A DNA stretch of 64,000 bases from Acholeplasma equifetale ATCC 29724 (GTDB taxonomy: Bacteria > Bacillota_I > Bacilli_A > Acholeplasmatales > Acholeplasmataceae). The stretch spans positions 60,645 through 124,644 of the forward strand of contig NZ_JHXL01000003.1 in assembly GCF_000687735.1 (NCBI RefSeq), given 5' to 3'. The position numbers and the translations under genes are program-made. Below are positions 52,171 to 61,395 of the stretch, in pieces. How positions within the stretch are numbered: position 1 is the first letter of the stretch; each line of letters begins with the position of its first letter. Under the pieces are notes generated by a model. It worked only from the letters and a program-made list of their open reading frames with translations. It searched no databases and was not told the DNA's origin.

Positions 52171-53352
52171 TATGCTGATTTCTTTTTTTCTAGCTCTATA
52201 TCTATTTTGATTTGCTCTGTTAGCACATTCTGGACAACAATACTTTTTCTTTAGTGAAGTTCTACTTACTTTAAAATATCGACCACATTTTGGATTTGCA
52301 CACAAGCGAGTAAGTTCAAGATTGGGTTTCATATAGAAAATAGAAAAGTAAAGTGCACTCATTAAAGATTCGACTCGCCATCTTGGTTCCATAATTACAC
52401 TGTCGTATTCAGGATAAACCCCAGTAATATTTGAATTAATCTCTTCAGCTATTACAATTTTTGTAACCTCTAAAAGAGCTTTCTTTAATTTATCATCAAA
52501 CTTATCCCATTTAGGTTCTTGAGCAAAATTAATATTATCAAATGAAACTGACCAAAACCATCCTATATCAACAAAGGTATGGAATAAAAACTCAATTATC
52601 AATCTTGCATCTTCGTTAGCGTCTTGATGATTGACATAAGAATGAACTATTTTTCTCCAAAAGTTATCTAGTAAATCGTCATCATACATAAAATGTCTAT
52701 ATGAATCAAGATCTAACTTATATTCACCATATATAGAGTCAGTTATTTTTATGTTGTAATCTTTATCAACTTTTAATTTACTTTCATCATCGTTAATTGA
52801 TGCAGAAATATTTAGTTCATCATATAACTTTTTATGTTTGCAAGTTTTATATTGATGAGGTCCGATTTGAATGGTTGTTTCTGGACTTAATAACAAAGCC
52901 AAAGTCAATGTTAATATTCTGTCATAATTTTTTCTCTGAATCTCACTTATTTGACTCATTAATTCTACAGTGGCTTTCATTCTAGAGATAATTATTAATA
53001 ATGAATCGTCATCGATTTCTTCAAATTTATCGATATTAATTGGAAAGAAGAATCCGTTTTTTTCAAAAAATTTTTTATAGTTTTCAATTTTATCTTCATT
53101 AATGGACAAGAGTGAACTTAGAATATTTCTTTCCTCCACTGCACCACTTTTTAAAGATACACGTACAAGTCCATCATTAGGTTCAAAAGCAAATTTCACA
53201 GGTTTGTTTTTTTGAGAAACTACTTTAATTACATTTCTAGCTTCATCTGGACTAACATTTATTGTGTCGACCGCACAGAAACAAGCAAAACTATCAAATG
53301 TAAAAAGGCTATTTTGATAAAAATTTTCACTTAAATTCATATTTTTTTTCAT
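52168..53352 (-). CDS. CGNR zinc-finger protein
   Basis: A 394-residue protein with a C-terminal CGNR-type zinc finger: CANPKCGRYF at about 350-359 and KKYCCPECANRANQNRYR at about 368-385, four cysteines in all, with CANR in place of the usual CGNR. The N-terminal 340 residues (beginning after MKKNMNLSENFYQNSL) resemble the ABATE-like partner region only loosely. The start ATG is 6 bases after GGAGG. CGNR proteins are probable stress regulators that bind DNA. The gene converges with the R-M operon; a palindrome sits in its promoter. Confidence 0.8.
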   Translation of the reverse strand: MKKNMNLSENFYQNSLFTFDSFACFCAVDTINVSPDEARNVIKVVSQKNKPVKFAFEPNDGLVRVSLKSGAVEERNILSSLLSINEDKIENYKKFFEKNGFFFPINIDKFEEIDDDSLLIIISRMKATVELMSQISEIQRKNYDRILTLTLALLLSPETTIQIGPHQYKTCKHKKLYDELNISASINDDESKLKVDKDYNIKITDSIYGEYKLDLDSYRHFMYDDDLLDNFWRKIVHSYVNHQDANEDARLIIEFLFHTFVDIGWFWSVSFDNINFAQEPKWDKFDDKLKKALLEVTKIVIAEEINSNITGVYPEYDSVIMEPRWRVESLMSALYFSIFYMKPNLELTRLCANPKCGRYFKVSRTSLKKKYCCPECANRANQNRYRARKKEISI

Positions 53353-53372
53353 TTTTTACCTCCAAAACAAGG

Positions 53373-53409
53373 CCATTATTAGGTGCATAAATTATGCATT
53401 TAATAATGG
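53373..53409. promoter_or_regulatory. 37-base palindrome upstream of the CGNR gene
   Basis: CCATTATTA at the left and TAATAATGG at the right enclose an inner palindrome TGCATAA/TTATGCA, with few mismatches. It lies about 20 bases upstream of the CGNR start codon, a suitable place for an operator. Confidence 0.65.
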
Positions 53410-53785
53410 TGTTTTTATTTATTCTAATTTAACTAATGATAAAACTAATAGACACTCAATATTATAGCACAAAATATACAAAAACCATATATATATTAAA
53501 TTACAATTTTTCATAAATAATGGTATTTTTGACTATATTCAATTATTTTGTTGATGGTGATAGACTACACTCAGTAAGATAAATCTTACGTAAATTTACT
53601 ACTTTTTCACTTCTGCGATGGCATGATCACCCATCAAGCAGTTCCTTAATTTCATTAAGTAGTAACCAATTAATAGTGGAATGCTCTCCTAAGGAAAGAG
53701 CGTACTACAAAAACAATTCGAGATGGATGAATTCCAAAAAAATCGAGGTTTTGTGTACGTTTTTTCAGCATGCCCAAATTCCAAG

Positions 53786-53820
53786 AACTTCCGTCTCGAG
53801 AAATCAAACGGAGGTTTTTT
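53786..53820 (+). promoter_or_regulatory. ribosome-site-sequestering hairpin in a phage leader
   Basis: AACTTCCGT pairs with ACGGAGGTT (one G-U pair) across a 13-base loop, followed by T residues. The right arm contains the GGAGG ribosome site of the gene at 53823, so the hairpin would block initiation or terminate transcription. Confidence 0.5.
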
Positions 53821-53822
53821 AT

Positions 53823-54233
53823 ATGAAGATTAAGTATGTTTTTACAGATGGTACTGTTAGTGAAGTCGAAGTAGATGAAGAGTATGGTCGTTTACATTTG
53901 GAAGCTGAACGAAAGATCGAAAATGACAATCGTAGATGGAGATATCACGTTAAAGCATCTCTTGACAATTGCGATTATGAAGGTGAATGGTTCCAAGATC
54001 CAAATCCAACACCACACGAACAAATGTTGATAGATACCGAGTATGCAGAATCAGAAAAGAAAGTTCAAGAATTCAAGAAGACTTTAACTGATATTCAATT
54101 AAAAAGATTAGAAATGCTCGAACAAGGAGTGACACAAAGAGAGATTGCTGATAGAGAAGGTGTCAACTTGAATGCAGTTCAAAAGTCCATTGAGCAGATT
54201 AGAAAAAAATATAGAACATTTTTTGACAAATAG
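53823..54233 (+). CDS. phage sigma-70 region 4-like protein
   Basis: A 136-residue phage protein. The first half (MKIKYVFTDGTVSEVEVDEE) is beta-rich; the second half ends in a helix-turn-helix, LTDIQLKRLEMLEQGVTQRE followed by IADREGVNLNAVQKSIEQI, like sigma factor region 4. The ATG at 53823 is 8 bases after GGAGG; the longer upstream frame has no ribosome site. It is the first gene of the prophage early module here and may help regulate it. Confidence 0.72.
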   Translation: MKIKYVFTDGTVSEVEVDEEYGRLHLEAERKIENDNRRWRYHVKASLDNCDYEGEWFQDPNPTPHEQMLIDTEYAESEKKVQEFKKTLTDIQLKRLEMLEQGVTQREIADREGVNLNAVQKSIEQIRKKYRTFFDK

Positions 54234-54302
54234 GGTGGTCAAAAGGTGGTCGAAATCTCCATACAGTGAGGGACAAAGATATCCCCAGAAAGGAGATACA
54301 AG

Positions 54303-54512
54303 ATGAAACACAAAATGAATATTAATGTTTCAAAGGAACAGGAATCAAATGGTGTTCTGACTTGTAAAAAGGTGAAGATGAAAAAAGGCTTATTTAAAAA
54401 GTTTTTTGGAGACTCACAAAAAGTAACAATCATTATTCCAGGAGATTCAGTAAGTGATGTCACGATTAGTGAAATCAAAGAGAAGGGTGATGGTGGAAGC
54501 GGTGGCAGATAA
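54303..54512 (+). CDS. small phage protein of unknown function
   Basis: A 69-residue basic protein (KKVKMKKGLFKKFFGDSQKV in the middle) that starts after AAAGGAGATACAAG. No domain is recognised. It overlaps the next gene by 23 bases; a small gene at this place before DUF2800 is common in related phages. Confidence 0.6.
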   Translation: MKHKMNINVSKEQESNGVLTCKKVKMKKGLFKKFFGDSQKVTIIIPGDSVSDVTISEIKEKGDGGSGGR

Positions 54513-55692
54513 ATTACATTCAAGAACTCATTCACCAAGTAAGTCATCTATATATTTCACATGTCCAGCAAGCACAAGGTTTATAGCAATGTATCAAGAA
54601 GAACCAGGACCAGAAGCTATATATGGAACAGAAACACACACATTAGGTGAAACATTACTGAGACAGTCACTTCGATTATACGATTTTGACAATAAAGAGA
54701 TTAAACCAATTGAAGAAACCATAAAAGGTTTAACTCAGTATGATGATGAAATGCTAAAACTTGCTGAAGGATACGCAAATAAAGCTATGAGTCTAATTGA
54801 ATCTGAAAGAAAACGAATCGGACATGATCCAATAGTTTTTATTGAAGAAACTTTAAACATGAATTGGCTTATGGAAGGTATGGTTGGAACCTTAGACTTA
54901 GGAGTTATTGCTGATGATGTTATGACAGTTTTAGATTTAAAAACTGGTCGCTCAAAGGTGGATTCATGGGTTTCAAAAGAAGATGGCAAGAAAGAACCCA
55001 ATTCACAATTAGGACTTTATGCACTTGGTTTATACCACAGCATAGGAAAACTATATCCAATTAAGAAAGTAAGAATCATCATCGTTCAAGAAAGAATCTA
55101 CCACATTTCTGAATATGAGCTGACACTTGATGAGTTACTCGAATGGGAAAGAAATGTAGTTATTCCAGCCATTGATAAAACTCTCGAACCCAACCCTACC
55201 GCAGTTCCTAGTAAGGGATGTAAATGGTGTCCTGGTAAAGATGTATGTGCAGCAAGGAGAAACGCTAATCTCGGTTTATATGAAACCTCTAAAAAACAAG
55301 TGGATTTATTATCAAATGAAGAGATTGATGAGTTACTACCTAAGTTAGACGATCTTATTAAGTTTGCGGAGGATATCAAAGCCCACGCAATCAAAAGGAT
55401 GCTCGATGGATATAAGTTTAAAAAACACAAACTTGTGTATTCACGAGTGACACGTTCTTTTAGTGATAATGACACAGTTGCAAAAATCTTACTGGATAAC
55501 GGTTATGAGGCTTATAGCAAACCCAAATTACTAGGAATAACAGAGATTCAAAAACAACTAGGGAAAGCAAAACTAAATGAACTTTTAGGTGAATACATCA
55601 CCACAACGAAAGGTTCAATCACCATTGCTACATCTGATGATGAGCGTGAAGAAGTAAACATTGAAAGTTATAAGGAGGATAAATCTATATGA
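54490..55692 (+). CDS. phage DUF2800 protein (PD-(D/E)XK / Cas4-like nuclease)
   Basis: A 400-residue DUF2800 protein. It starts at ATG 54490 behind GAAGGGTG, giving VEAVADKLHSRTHSPSKSS. Family landmarks are FTCPASTRF, AIYGTETHTLGE, a nuclease core GTLDLGVIADDVMTVLDLKT with D-(x)n-D-L-K, and C-terminal GCKWCPGKDVCAA, a cysteine cluster as in Cas4/AddB-type nucleases. It probably processes DNA ends during phage recombination with the Sak4-like ATPase that overlaps its 3' end. Confidence 0.85.
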   Translation: MVEAVADKLHSRTHSPSKSSIYFTCPASTRFIAMYQEEPGPEAIYGTETHTLGETLLRQSLRLYDFDNKEIKPIEETIKGLTQYDDEMLKLAEGYANKAMSLIESERKRIGHDPIVFIEETLNMNWLMEGMVGTLDLGVIADDVMTVLDLKTGRSKVDSWVSKEDGKKEPNSQLGLYALGLYHSIGKLYPIKKVRIIIVQERIYHISEYELTLDELLEWERNVVIPAIDKTLEPNPTAVPSKGCKWCPGKDVCAARRNANLGLYETSKKQVDLLSNEEIDELLPKLDDLIKFAEDIKAHAIKRMLDGYKFKKHKLVYSRVTRSFSDNDTVAKILLDNGYEAYSKPKLLGITEIQKQLGKAKLNELLGEYITTTKGSITIATSDDEREEVNIESYKEDKSI

Positions 55693-56660
55693 GTTTTGCA
55701 TTTGAAATTATTAAGGGACAAGAAAATAGACCAATAAAACTAGGTATCTATGGAGCTGAGGGAATTGGTAAGACAAGCCTAGCCAATGAACTCCCTGATG
55801 CTTTAATCGTTGATACAGAAAACGGTAGTTCAAGAATCAATTGTAGAAGAATTAAATGTTCAAGTTGGGAAAATCTTATTGCCGTTGTCAAAGCAGTTAT
55901 TGATAATCCTTCAATCTGTAAAACGTTAGTTATTGACACATTAGATAAAGCTGAAAGTTTCTGTATTGATTATTTATGTCAAAAGTTCAGAAAAGCAAAT
56001 ATCGAAGATTGGGGTTACGGGCGTGGATATACCATCTTACAGGATGAAGTAAATCGTTTATTTGAACAATTAAACAAGGTAATCGATGCAGGTATTCATG
56101 TAGCAGTAATCGCACACGGTAAACCAAGAAAGTACGAATTACCGGAGGAAGCTGGAGCTTTCGATAGATGGGAGTTAAAACTCACTAGACAAGTAGGACC
56201 TCTCTTCAAGGAATGGTGTGATATTTTACTTTTCTGTAATTACAAGACCTATGTGGTTACAACAGAAAACAATACTAAAAAAGCCCAAGGTGGAAAACGT
56301 GTAATGTACACCACTCATCATGCTTGTTGGGATGCTAAAAACAGATTCAATTTACCCGAGGAATTAGAACTTAGCTATAAACCTATTGCTCATCTATTCA
56401 GTGGTAGGGTAGATGTTCAAATAAAGGCAGAAGATGACTCTTCAAAAGATAAGTCAACCAATCATGCAAAATTACAAAAGTTGATGGAAGAGTCAAATGT
56501 TAGAGCAGACGATTTAGAACAAGTCGTTATTGAACGCGGTCATTATCCAGAGAATACAAAAATTGATGACTTTTCAGAAGATTTCATAAATCGATGGATA
56601 TTCCCTAATTGGAAAAAAATCGTAGACACAATCAATAAGAATAAAGAAGGAGATAAATAA
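55689..56660 (+). CDS. phage Sak4-like AAA+ recombination ATPase
   Basis: A 323-residue ATPase of the AAA_24/Sak4 (RecA-like single-strand annealing) type. Walker A GAEGIGKTSL lies at about 21-30 and Walker B is expected in CKTLVIDTLDKAE. Downstream are VAVIAHGKPRKYELPE and KEWCDILLFCNY. The last 75 residues are a charged tail. It overlaps DUF2800 by 4 bases and is followed 2 bases later by DUF669, the classic phage recombination cassette. Confidence 0.85.
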   Translation: MSFAFEIIKGQENRPIKLGIYGAEGIGKTSLANELPDALIVDTENGSSRINCRRIKCSSWENLIAVVKAVIDNPSICKTLVIDTLDKAESFCIDYLCQKFRKANIEDWGYGRGYTILQDEVNRLFEQLNKVIDAGIHVAVIAHGKPRKYELPEEAGAFDRWELKLTRQVGPLFKEWCDILLFCNYKTYVVTTENNTKKAQGGKRVMYTTHHACWDAKNRFNLPEELELSYKPIAHLFSGRVDVQIKAEDDSSKDKSTNHAKLQKLMEESNVRADDLEQVVIERGHYPENTKIDDFSEDFINRWIFPNWKKIVDTINKNKEGDK

Positions 56661-56662
56661 TC

Positions 56663-57151
56663 ATGGAAGAAAATAAAAACTATTTAATCGATTGGAATGA
56701 TGAAATTTCAAATGAAGGTCAGGAGTTTGTCACTCTTGAAGAAGGAGATTACTTATTTAGAGTAATCAAGTTTGAACGTGGAAGATATTTAGGATCAGCT
56801 AAAATTCCGCCTTGTAATAAAGCAATCATTACAGTTGAAGTTCCTACTGAAAAAGGCGTAGCAATCGCAAAAGTAGACCTTATCTTATATCGAACACTTG
56901 AATGGAAATTATGTGCCTTCTTTAGATCTATCGGGCAAAAGAAGCATGGTGAAAAACTTGTCATGGATTGGAATAAGGTGCTAGGTGCTGTAGGCAAAGC
57001 TCACTTTAAACCTCGTACTTACACTAATCAAAATGGTGAAGAAAGAATCATAAACGATATTGAAAAGTTTATCGATTACGATGAAGAATTCTTCAAAGAA
57101 CAAGGATTAGACAACCAAATTGAAATCTCAGATGATGATTTACCGTTCTAA
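56663..57151 (+). CDS. phage DUF669 protein
   Basis: A 162-residue DUF669 protein, often the single-strand DNA-binding partner of Sak4-type cassettes. Typical features are DWNDEISNEG, EGDYLFRVIKFERGRYLGS and the acidic tail ending DDDLPF, which resembles the C-terminal tip of SSB proteins. It starts 2 bases after the Sak4-like gene. Confidence 0.8.
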   Translation: MEENKNYLIDWNDEISNEGQEFVTLEEGDYLFRVIKFERGRYLGSAKIPPCNKAIITVEVPTEKGVAIAKVDLILYRTLEWKLCAFFRSIGQKKHGEKLVMDWNKVLGAVGKAHFKPRTYTNQNGEERIINDIEKFIDYDEEFFKEQGLDNQIEISDDDLPF

Positions 57152-57162
57152 GAGGTGGTTAT

Positions 57163-58740
57163 ATGTTAAGACCATATCAACAAGAATGCATTGATGCTAT
57201 TAAGCATGAATGGTTTGAAGAAGAGCACTCTCGAACTTTGGGGGTGCTCCCTACCGCTTCTGGTAAAACAATCATCGCAGCTGGATTAATCCAAGACTTA
57301 ATTGATTCATCCAAAAGAGTGCTATTTTTAGCACATCGTAATGAATTAATTAATCAAGCCTATGACAAAATTAAAAGTTTTACAGGTATTGAATGTGCAA
57401 TTGAAAAAGCGGAAGAAACATCAATTGGAAAAGATAACAAAGTCGTTGTGGGGTCCATACAAACTCTTTGTCGAGAATCAAGACTTAGTAAATTTCCAAA
57501 AGACTATTTCGACATGATTATCGTTGACGAATGCCATCATATTTTAGCTGATTCATATATGACAATTCTCAATCATTTTAATGAAGCTAGAGTTCTTGGT
57601 ATTACTGCAACACCTGATCGTGGCGATCAAAAGAATCTAGGACAATTTTTCGATTCAAAGGCATATGAATACACAATGGCACAAGGAATAAAAGATGGGT
57701 GGTTATCACCAATTAAAGCACAAATGATACCACTTCAACTTGATATTCATGATGTTTCAATTACACAAGGTGACTATAATGCAGGTCAAATTGGTAGTGC
57801 CCTTGAACCATATTTAAACCAAATAGCACTAGAAATGCTTAAGTACTGTAAGGATAGAAAAACTGTCGTGTTCTTACCACTTGTTAAAACTAGTCAAAAG
57901 TTCTGTGACTTGTTGAATCTTTATGGAATGAGAGCGGTAGAGGTCAATGGCAATAGCAAGGATAGAGACCAAATCCTAGCTGACTTTGAAGCTGGTGAGT
58001 ATAACGTTCTATGTAACAGTATGTTACTTACAGAGGGATGGGATTGTCCATCAGTGGATTGCATTATTGTCCTTCGTCCTACAAAGGTAAGAAGTTTATA
58101 TCAACAAATGGTCGGTCGTGGATTACGCATCGCTCCTGGAAAGAAAGACTTATTATTACTTGACTTCCTTTGGATGACTGAAAGACACGATTTATGTAGA
58201 CCAAGTGTGCTAGTTTCAAAAGATGCTGATATTGCAGAAAGAGTCAATCAAAAGATTGTAGATAGTGGAGCAGGAATAGATCTTATTTTTGCTAACGAAA
58301 GTGCTGAAAAAGATATTATTGCTGAACGTGAAGCTGCACTTGCTCGTGAACTTGCTGCAATGAGAAAAAGACAACTTAGACTTGTTGATCCAATTCAATA
58401 TGCATTCTCTATTGAAGCAGAAGATTTGGCACGTTATCAGCCTACATTCGTTTGGGAAATGGGACCTGTCACTGAAAAGCAAAAAGACTACCTTGAAAAA
58501 CATGGCATATTAGCTGACACAATAGAAAACTGTGGACTTGCAAGTCTTATCATTGATAAGTTAAAGAAACGCCAAATGGAAGGTTTAGCTACACCAAAAC
58601 AAATTAGATACTTAGAAAGCAGAGGATTCCGTCATGTGGGTACATGGAGTTTCGATGATGCTACTGACATGATTAACAGAATCGCAAGTAATAACTGGTT
58701 CATACCTAGAGGTATTAATGCCGCTACATATCAACCTTAA
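57163..58740 (+). CDS. phage superfamily 2 DEAD/DEAH helicase
   Basis: A 525-residue DNA helicase of the replication module. Motif I is LPTASGKT (about 29-36), motif II VDECHH, motif III ITATPDRG, and later motifs ATPase VEVNGNSKDRDQ, LTEGWDCPS and QQMVGRGLRIAPGK. A C-terminal extension (about 430-525) includes TPKQIRYLESRGF. The start follows AGAGGTGGTTAT. It precedes the primase-helicase gene with 12 bases between. Confidence 0.9.
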   Translation: MLRPYQQECIDAIKHEWFEEEHSRTLGVLPTASGKTIIAAGLIQDLIDSSKRVLFLAHRNELINQAYDKIKSFTGIECAIEKAEETSIGKDNKVVVGSIQTLCRESRLSKFPKDYFDMIIVDECHHILADSYMTILNHFNEARVLGITATPDRGDQKNLGQFFDSKAYEYTMAQGIKDGWLSPIKAQMIPLQLDIHDVSITQGDYNAGQIGSALEPYLNQIALEMLKYCKDRKTVVFLPLVKTSQKFCDLLNLYGMRAVEVNGNSKDRDQILADFEAGEYNVLCNSMLLTEGWDCPSVDCIIVLRPTKVRSLYQQMVGRGLRIAPGKKDLLLLDFLWMTERHDLCRPSVLVSKDADIAERVNQKIVDSGAGIDLIFANESAEKDIIAEREAALARELAAMRKRQLRLVDPIQYAFSIEAEDLARYQPTFVWEMGPVTEKQKDYLEKHGILADTIENCGLASLIIDKLKKRQMEGLATPKQIRYLESRGFRHVGTWSFDDATDMINRIASNNWFIPRGINAATYQP

Positions 58741-58752
58741 TAGGAGGGTCAT

Positions 58753-60750
58753 ATGGACAACAACATTATTAAAGCTCTTAAAAATCTAGATGTTTCATCC
58801 TTAACATATCAAGAATGGATTAATGTTGGTATGGCATTAAAAGCTGAAGGATATGATTGGAATGTTTGGGATGATTGGAGCAAGAATGACTCTCGATACA
58901 AACCAGGAGAATGTGAGAAGAAATGGAGGACCTTTACAGGGTCTTCCACTCCCATCACTGGTGGAACAATTCTTCAAATGGCAAAGGATAGAGGATATGT
59001 TTCATTTTCCTTTGATGGCGATGGATGTTTAGATTGGGATTCTGTAATTGAGTATGATGGCGATGGAATCGTATATGAAATGCCAAAATGTGATACACCA
59101 GTTGAACAGCTAACCAAGTATATAAAAACATTATTTAAAGAAGATGAATATGTGTCATACTGCACCAATGATGTGTGGCAAGACAAAGATGGAAAATGGA
59201 TGCCTTCAAAAGGTGCTTATGATAGAACAGCAAAAGAACTGCTTGAAAGTTTAGAAAAACATCCTGACGATTTAGGAGCAACAGTAGGAGACTGGAAAGA
59301 TGAATGTGGTGCTTGGATTAGATTTAATCCAGTTGATGGAAAAGGAATAAAGAACGAAAACATTACACGTTTTGAATATGCTCTTGTTGAGTCAGATGAT
59401 TTAGCAATATCAGAACAAGACGCAACATATCGAAGACTTGAATTACCTATTGCTTGTTTAGTAAGTAGTGGTGGTAAAAGCCTACATGCAATCGTAAAAG
59501 TCAATGCGAGTGATCAAGAAGAGTATCGTAGAAGAGTCGACTTTCTTTATGACTATCTTGAAAAGAATGGATTAAAAGTCGATAAGCAAAATCGAAATCC
59601 ATCACGACTATCTAGAATGCCTGGTGTAACAAGAAATGGAAAACAGCAAACATTAATTGCAACAAACATAGGTAGAAAAGACTGGACCGAGTGGATGGAT
59701 TTTGTTGAAGGTATCAATGATGAACTACCAAGTTTAACGTACCTTGCTGATAAACTGAAACATCCTATAAAATTACCGGAAGTTTTGATTGAAGGTGTAT
59801 TAAGAGTTGGACATAAGATGATTGTTTCAGGTTCATCAAAAGCAGGTAAATCCGTTTTACTTATGGAACTTGCTATATCACTTGCATGTGGTGGTTTATG
59901 GCTTAACTTTAAATGCAAAAGTTCAAAGGTGCTTTATGTGAATCTAGAAATTGATCCTGCATCATGTATCAACCGCTTTAAGACGATTATGGATGCAAAA
60001 GGTATCGATTATAAATATGCAGATAATATCGCAATATGGAATCTTCGCGGACATGCTATCCCAATGGATAAACTTGTTTCAAAACTTATTAGAAGAGTAA
60101 AGAATCAAAACTACTCTGCTGTGATAATTGATCCGATCTATAAAGTTATTACAGGTGATGAGAACAAAGCATCAGATATGGGACAATTTTGCAATTACTT
60201 CGACCGTATTTGCTCAGAAACAGGAGTATCGGCTATTTATTGCCATCACCATTCTAAAGGCACGCAGGGGCAAAAAAAAGCCCAAGACAGGGGGTCTGGA
60301 AGTGGAGTGTTTGCACGTGACCCAGATGCTATCATTGACCTTATTCAGCTTGATACTACACCAGAGTTTATTCTAAAAAATGCAGCGAATGAATTTTCAA
60401 CAGCATGGAGAGTTGAAGGTTCACTACGTGAATTCCCTAATTTCAAACCAGTGAATATTTGGTTTAACTATCCAGTCCATGTGGTCGATGCAACGGGAGT
60501 ACTACAAAGTATTTATGCTGAAGGTTCGAGAGATGCTAATCTCGCTAAGTCAGGAAAAAGAAAGCAAACAAAGGAAGACCGTGAAGAGGAGTTCGATGAT
60601 GCATTTGATGCTGCGTGTATGGGAAAGAAAAGCTGTACAGTAAAAGAACTTGCTGAGTACTTAGATGTTACTGAAAGAACTATTCAATCAAGAATCAAAG
60701 AGTTTAATGATAAGTATTTATGCAGTAAAGGTGAGGTGTTTAGAAAGTGA
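58753..60750 (+). CDS. phage primase-helicase (PriCT_2 / AEP-like / RepA-type ATPase)
   Basis: A 665-residue replication protein. The N-terminal 75 residues match a PriCT_2 domain (LTYQEWINVGMALKAEGYDW). A primase-like middle (about 130-320) has FEYALVESDDL, SSGGKSLHAIVKV and NPSRLSRMPGVTR. The RepA/AAA_25 ATPase has Walker A SGSSKAGKSV (about 353-362), VLYVNLEID and AVIIDPIYK, then YCHHHSKG. A C-terminal helix-turn-helix (VKELAEYLDVTERTIQSRI) ends it. It would prime and unwind phage DNA. Confidence 0.87.
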   Translation: MDNNIIKALKNLDVSSLTYQEWINVGMALKAEGYDWNVWDDWSKNDSRYKPGECEKKWRTFTGSSTPITGGTILQMAKDRGYVSFSFDGDGCLDWDSVIEYDGDGIVYEMPKCDTPVEQLTKYIKTLFKEDEYVSYCTNDVWQDKDGKWMPSKGAYDRTAKELLESLEKHPDDLGATVGDWKDECGAWIRFNPVDGKGIKNENITRFEYALVESDDLAISEQDATYRRLELPIACLVSSGGKSLHAIVKVNASDQEEYRRRVDFLYDYLEKNGLKVDKQNRNPSRLSRMPGVTRNGKQQTLIATNIGRKDWTEWMDFVEGINDELPSLTYLADKLKHPIKLPEVLIEGVLRVGHKMIVSGSSKAGKSVLLMELAISLACGGLWLNFKCKSSKVLYVNLEIDPASCINRFKTIMDAKGIDYKYADNIAIWNLRGHAIPMDKLVSKLIRRVKNQNYSAVIIDPIYKVITGDENKASDMGQFCNYFDRICSETGVSAIYCHHHSKGTQGQKKAQDRGSGSGVFARDPDAIIDLIQLDTTPEFILKNAANEFSTAWRVEGSLREFPNFKPVNIWFNYPVHVVDATGVLQSIYAEGSRDANLAKSGKRKQTKEDREEEFDDAFDAACMGKKSCTVKELAEYLDVTERTIQSRIKEFNDKYLCSKGEVFRK

Positions 60751-60998
60751 TGAATGAAACGAAAAAAGGAGCAAATATCATATTTTCGCAAAACGAAGAA
60801 AATAGGGAAAAATACCTATTTTCGGAAAACGAAAAAAGGGCTTATATATATAGTTTCGCTTCGCTTACACACGCTGACGCCTCGTTTTGTAGGAAAGGGC
60901 ATTTTATGATGCCCCTTTCCCAAAACAAAGCATCGAGAGGCAACTCCCTTTTTTCAAAAAAAACGAGGTGGTCTCATGAAGATATTTTTACTAATTAA
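60747..60998 (+). CDS. doubtful small phage ORF across a repeat-rich region
   Basis: An 83-residue frame that overlaps the primase gene by 4 bases and has an ATG after TAGAAAGTG, which is a weak ribosome site. It reads through tandem repeats and a large hairpin, so the low-complexity peptide (FSQNEENREKYLFSENEKR) could be a by-product of a non-coding element. No family is recognised. Confidence 0.25.
   Translation: MMNETKKGANIIFSQNEENREKYLFSENEKRAYIYSFASLTHADASFCRKGHFMMPLSQNKASRGNSLFSKKTRWSHEDIFTN
60783..60940. other. repeat and hairpin cluster, possible phage replication origin
   Basis: TTTTCGCAAAACGAA at 60783-60797 and TTTTCGGAAAACGAA at 60819-60833 are direct repeats 36 bases apart, each a small palindrome, with AATAGG/CCTATT arms between them. 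At 60880-60940 a long imperfect hairpin has GGAAAGGGCAT (60892-60902) pairing with ATGCCCCTTTCC (60909-60920), extended by GTTTTG/CAAAAC. It sits just after the primase-helicase gene, a usual place for a phage origin. Confidence 0.45.
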
Positions 60999-61392
60999 TC
61001 CACCGAGAACGACAGCTCAAATGCAGAAGATAGCAATGGTAAATGGAAAACCTAGAATCTATAAGCCGTCAAAGGTTTTAGAAGCAAGAAATATACTAAT
61101 CAAACATCTTAGACCTTTCAAACCTAAAGAAACGATACAAGGACCTGTTGAACTCAAAGTCACATGGCTATTTCCAAGAGGGAAAAACCATAAGCATAAT
61201 GAATGGAAAGTAACAAAACCTGACACAGATAACTTACAAAAGATGCTGAAAGACTGCATGACTCAACTTGGATTTTGGAACGATGACGCACAAGTGGTAA
61301 AAGAAACTTGCGAAAAAAGATGGTCGAATGAACCATGTGGAATATCAATAGAGATTTTAAGTCTTGAAAAAATATTCATCGAAGGAGGGTAG
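60976..61392 (+). CDS. rusA: RusA-family Holliday junction resolvase
   Basis: A 138-residue RusA-type endonuclease. The acidic active-site cluster is present in TKPDTDNLQKMLKDCMTQ (about 80-97) and WNDDAQVVKETCEKRW (about 101-116), with Asp residues as metal ligands. It resolves branched DNA before packaging. The start follows GAGGTGGTCTC, and the next gene begins 3 bases after its stop. Confidence 0.9.
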   Translation: MKIFLLINPPRTTAQMQKIAMVNGKPRIYKPSKVLEARNILIKHLRPFKPKETIQGPVELKVTWLFPRGKNHKHNEWKVTKPDTDNLQKMLKDCMTQLGFWNDDAQVVKETCEKRWSNEPCGISIEILSLEKIFIEGG

Positions 61393-61395
61393 GCT

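Larger units (their letters stand above)
53353..53822. other. 470-base gene-free region before the prophage
   Basis: No supported gene. From left to right it holds the promoter and palindrome of the CGNR gene, an AT-rich stretch, an inverted repeat GTAAGATAAATCTTAC (53575-53590), a structured stretch in which GCTCT/AGAGC (53683-53701) is nested inside GTAGT/ACTAC (53659-53708), and the leader hairpin at 53786. The change from bacterial to phage genes occurs here, so an attachment site is likely but none can be identified without the right end. Confidence 0.5.

Noticed and set aside
53676..53822. N-terminal 49-codon extension of the sigma-like phage protein
   Set aside because: No ribosome site, odd composition, and a strong GGAGG precedes the ATG at 53823; the stretch instead contains a leader hairpin.
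55098..55475. Minus-strand frames inside phage and host genes (for example within the DUF2800 gene)
   Set aside because: They are shadows of strongly supported plus-strand genes, with no ribosome sites or family signs.
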